Origin: Clostridium_AD frigoriphilum
GTDB lineage: Bacteria; Bacillota; Clostridia; Clostridiales; Clostridiaceae
DNA: 64,000 nucleotides
Reading direction: 5' to 3'
Assembly: GCF_036541405.1 (NCBI RefSeq)
Contig: NZ_JAZHFS010000008.1
Coordinates: forward strand, 124,001-188,000
Below, in pieces: positions 63,872-64,000 of this stretch. Position 1 is the first letter of the stretch; each line of letters opens with the position of its first letter. The translations under genes were made by a program, and so were the position numbers. The notes under the pieces are model-generated. The model had not been told where the DNA came from. It worked only from the letters and a program-made list of their open reading frames with translations, and made no database searches.

Positions 63872-64000
63872 TTATTCTTTTTCTATTTCTTCAAATTTAG
63901 TCTCTTGTTCTTCTAATTTAATCTCTTGTTCTATTAATCTAGTACCATCCGTGTCTTGAACAATCCAGCCACTTTTCATAAGTCCACCCAATGCTCTTTT
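63872..64000 (-). CDS. Unknown protein, 5' part beyond the window
   Basis: The last 42 codons of a minus-strand gene, reading ...ALGGLMKSGWIVQDTDG and then a highly charged helix rich in Glu, Lys and Gln that ends in EEIEKE. No family can be assigned from this fragment. The C-terminal Glu/Gln repeat (LIEQEIKLEEQE) is low complexity. A strong hairpin just after the stop supports it as a real gene end. Confidence 0.6.
   Translation of the reverse strand, partial: KRALGGLMKSGWIVQDTDGTRLIEQEIKLEEQETKFEEIEKE

Overview
The window is AT-rich, densely coded DNA with strong Shine-Dalgarno sites, frequent TTG/GTG starts, sigma-A type promoters and many hairpin terminators. Together with the protein families (ThiI without a rhodanese domain, YaaR, CadC/CadA, AraR, an NADH:rubredoxin-reductase-like flavoprotein) this points to a Clostridium-like Firmicute chromosome. 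I saw no rRNA or tRNA gene, transposase, CRISPR array or phage module.

Layout. 1-3.2 kb: 3' end of a secreted LamG protein and two membrane proteins. 3.5-13.9 kb: housekeeping and envelope genes (PAP2 phosphatase, a possible 30-residue basic peptide, nifS-thiI, an HD-GYP protein, EamA transporter, an unusual ParB-like/BMP-like fusion followed by a phosphoesterase, MATE pump, CBS protein). 13.9-16.7 kb: GlcNAc-6-P operon (GntR regulator, nagA, nagB) with an operator over its promoter. 16.8-20.1 kb: a 1080-residue protein made only of BIG2 domains in a four-fold three-domain repeat. 20.3-22.9 kb: cadC-cadA with a consensus promoter and overlapping operator. 23-29 kb: bifunctional homocysteine methyltransferase/MTHF reductase, flavoprotein, surE and an amino acid permease.

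29-47.3 kb is the main accessory region, an arabinan/arabino-oligosaccharide locus. It holds a gutted GH43 beta-xylosidase remnant, two tandem ArsR-headed regulators with a large unassigned C-terminal domain, GH51 arabinofuranosidase with a coupled zinc-ribbon gene, a CUT1 ABC importer without its own ATPase, intracellular GH43, GH127 beta-L-arabinofuranosidase, an AraC-type regulator, AraR, and a complete CUT2 pentose importer. Operator-like sequences suggest three regulatory layers: AraR boxes, CcpA cre sites, and an inverted ATTGRTTTATA motif shared by the CUT1 operon and the AraC-type gene. The proposed flow is: oligosaccharides enter through the CUT1 importer, GH43/GH51/GH127 release L-arabinose inside the cell, free arabinose enters through the CUT2 importer, and AraR senses it. 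Isomerase, kinase and epimerase genes are not in the window.

47.3-57.1 kb carries pepF, a lipase-like hydrolase, a flavin reductase, an NfeD/SPFH pair, glutamine-dependent NAD synthase and yaaR. A family of long imperfect palindromes lies directly after several minus-strand genes here. 57.3-64 kb has a split chromate transporter, a yybP-ykoY (Mn2+) riboswitch in front of a P2-type ATPase, an internally duplicated lipoprotein, a secreted amidase-like protein and the 3' end of an unidentified gene.

The most interesting unexplained items are the tandem ArsR-type regulators with a 36-bp perfect palindrome, the signal-less ParB-like/BMP fusion, the palindromic element family (especially the 0.4-kb copy at 56.3 kb) and the candidate small proteins.
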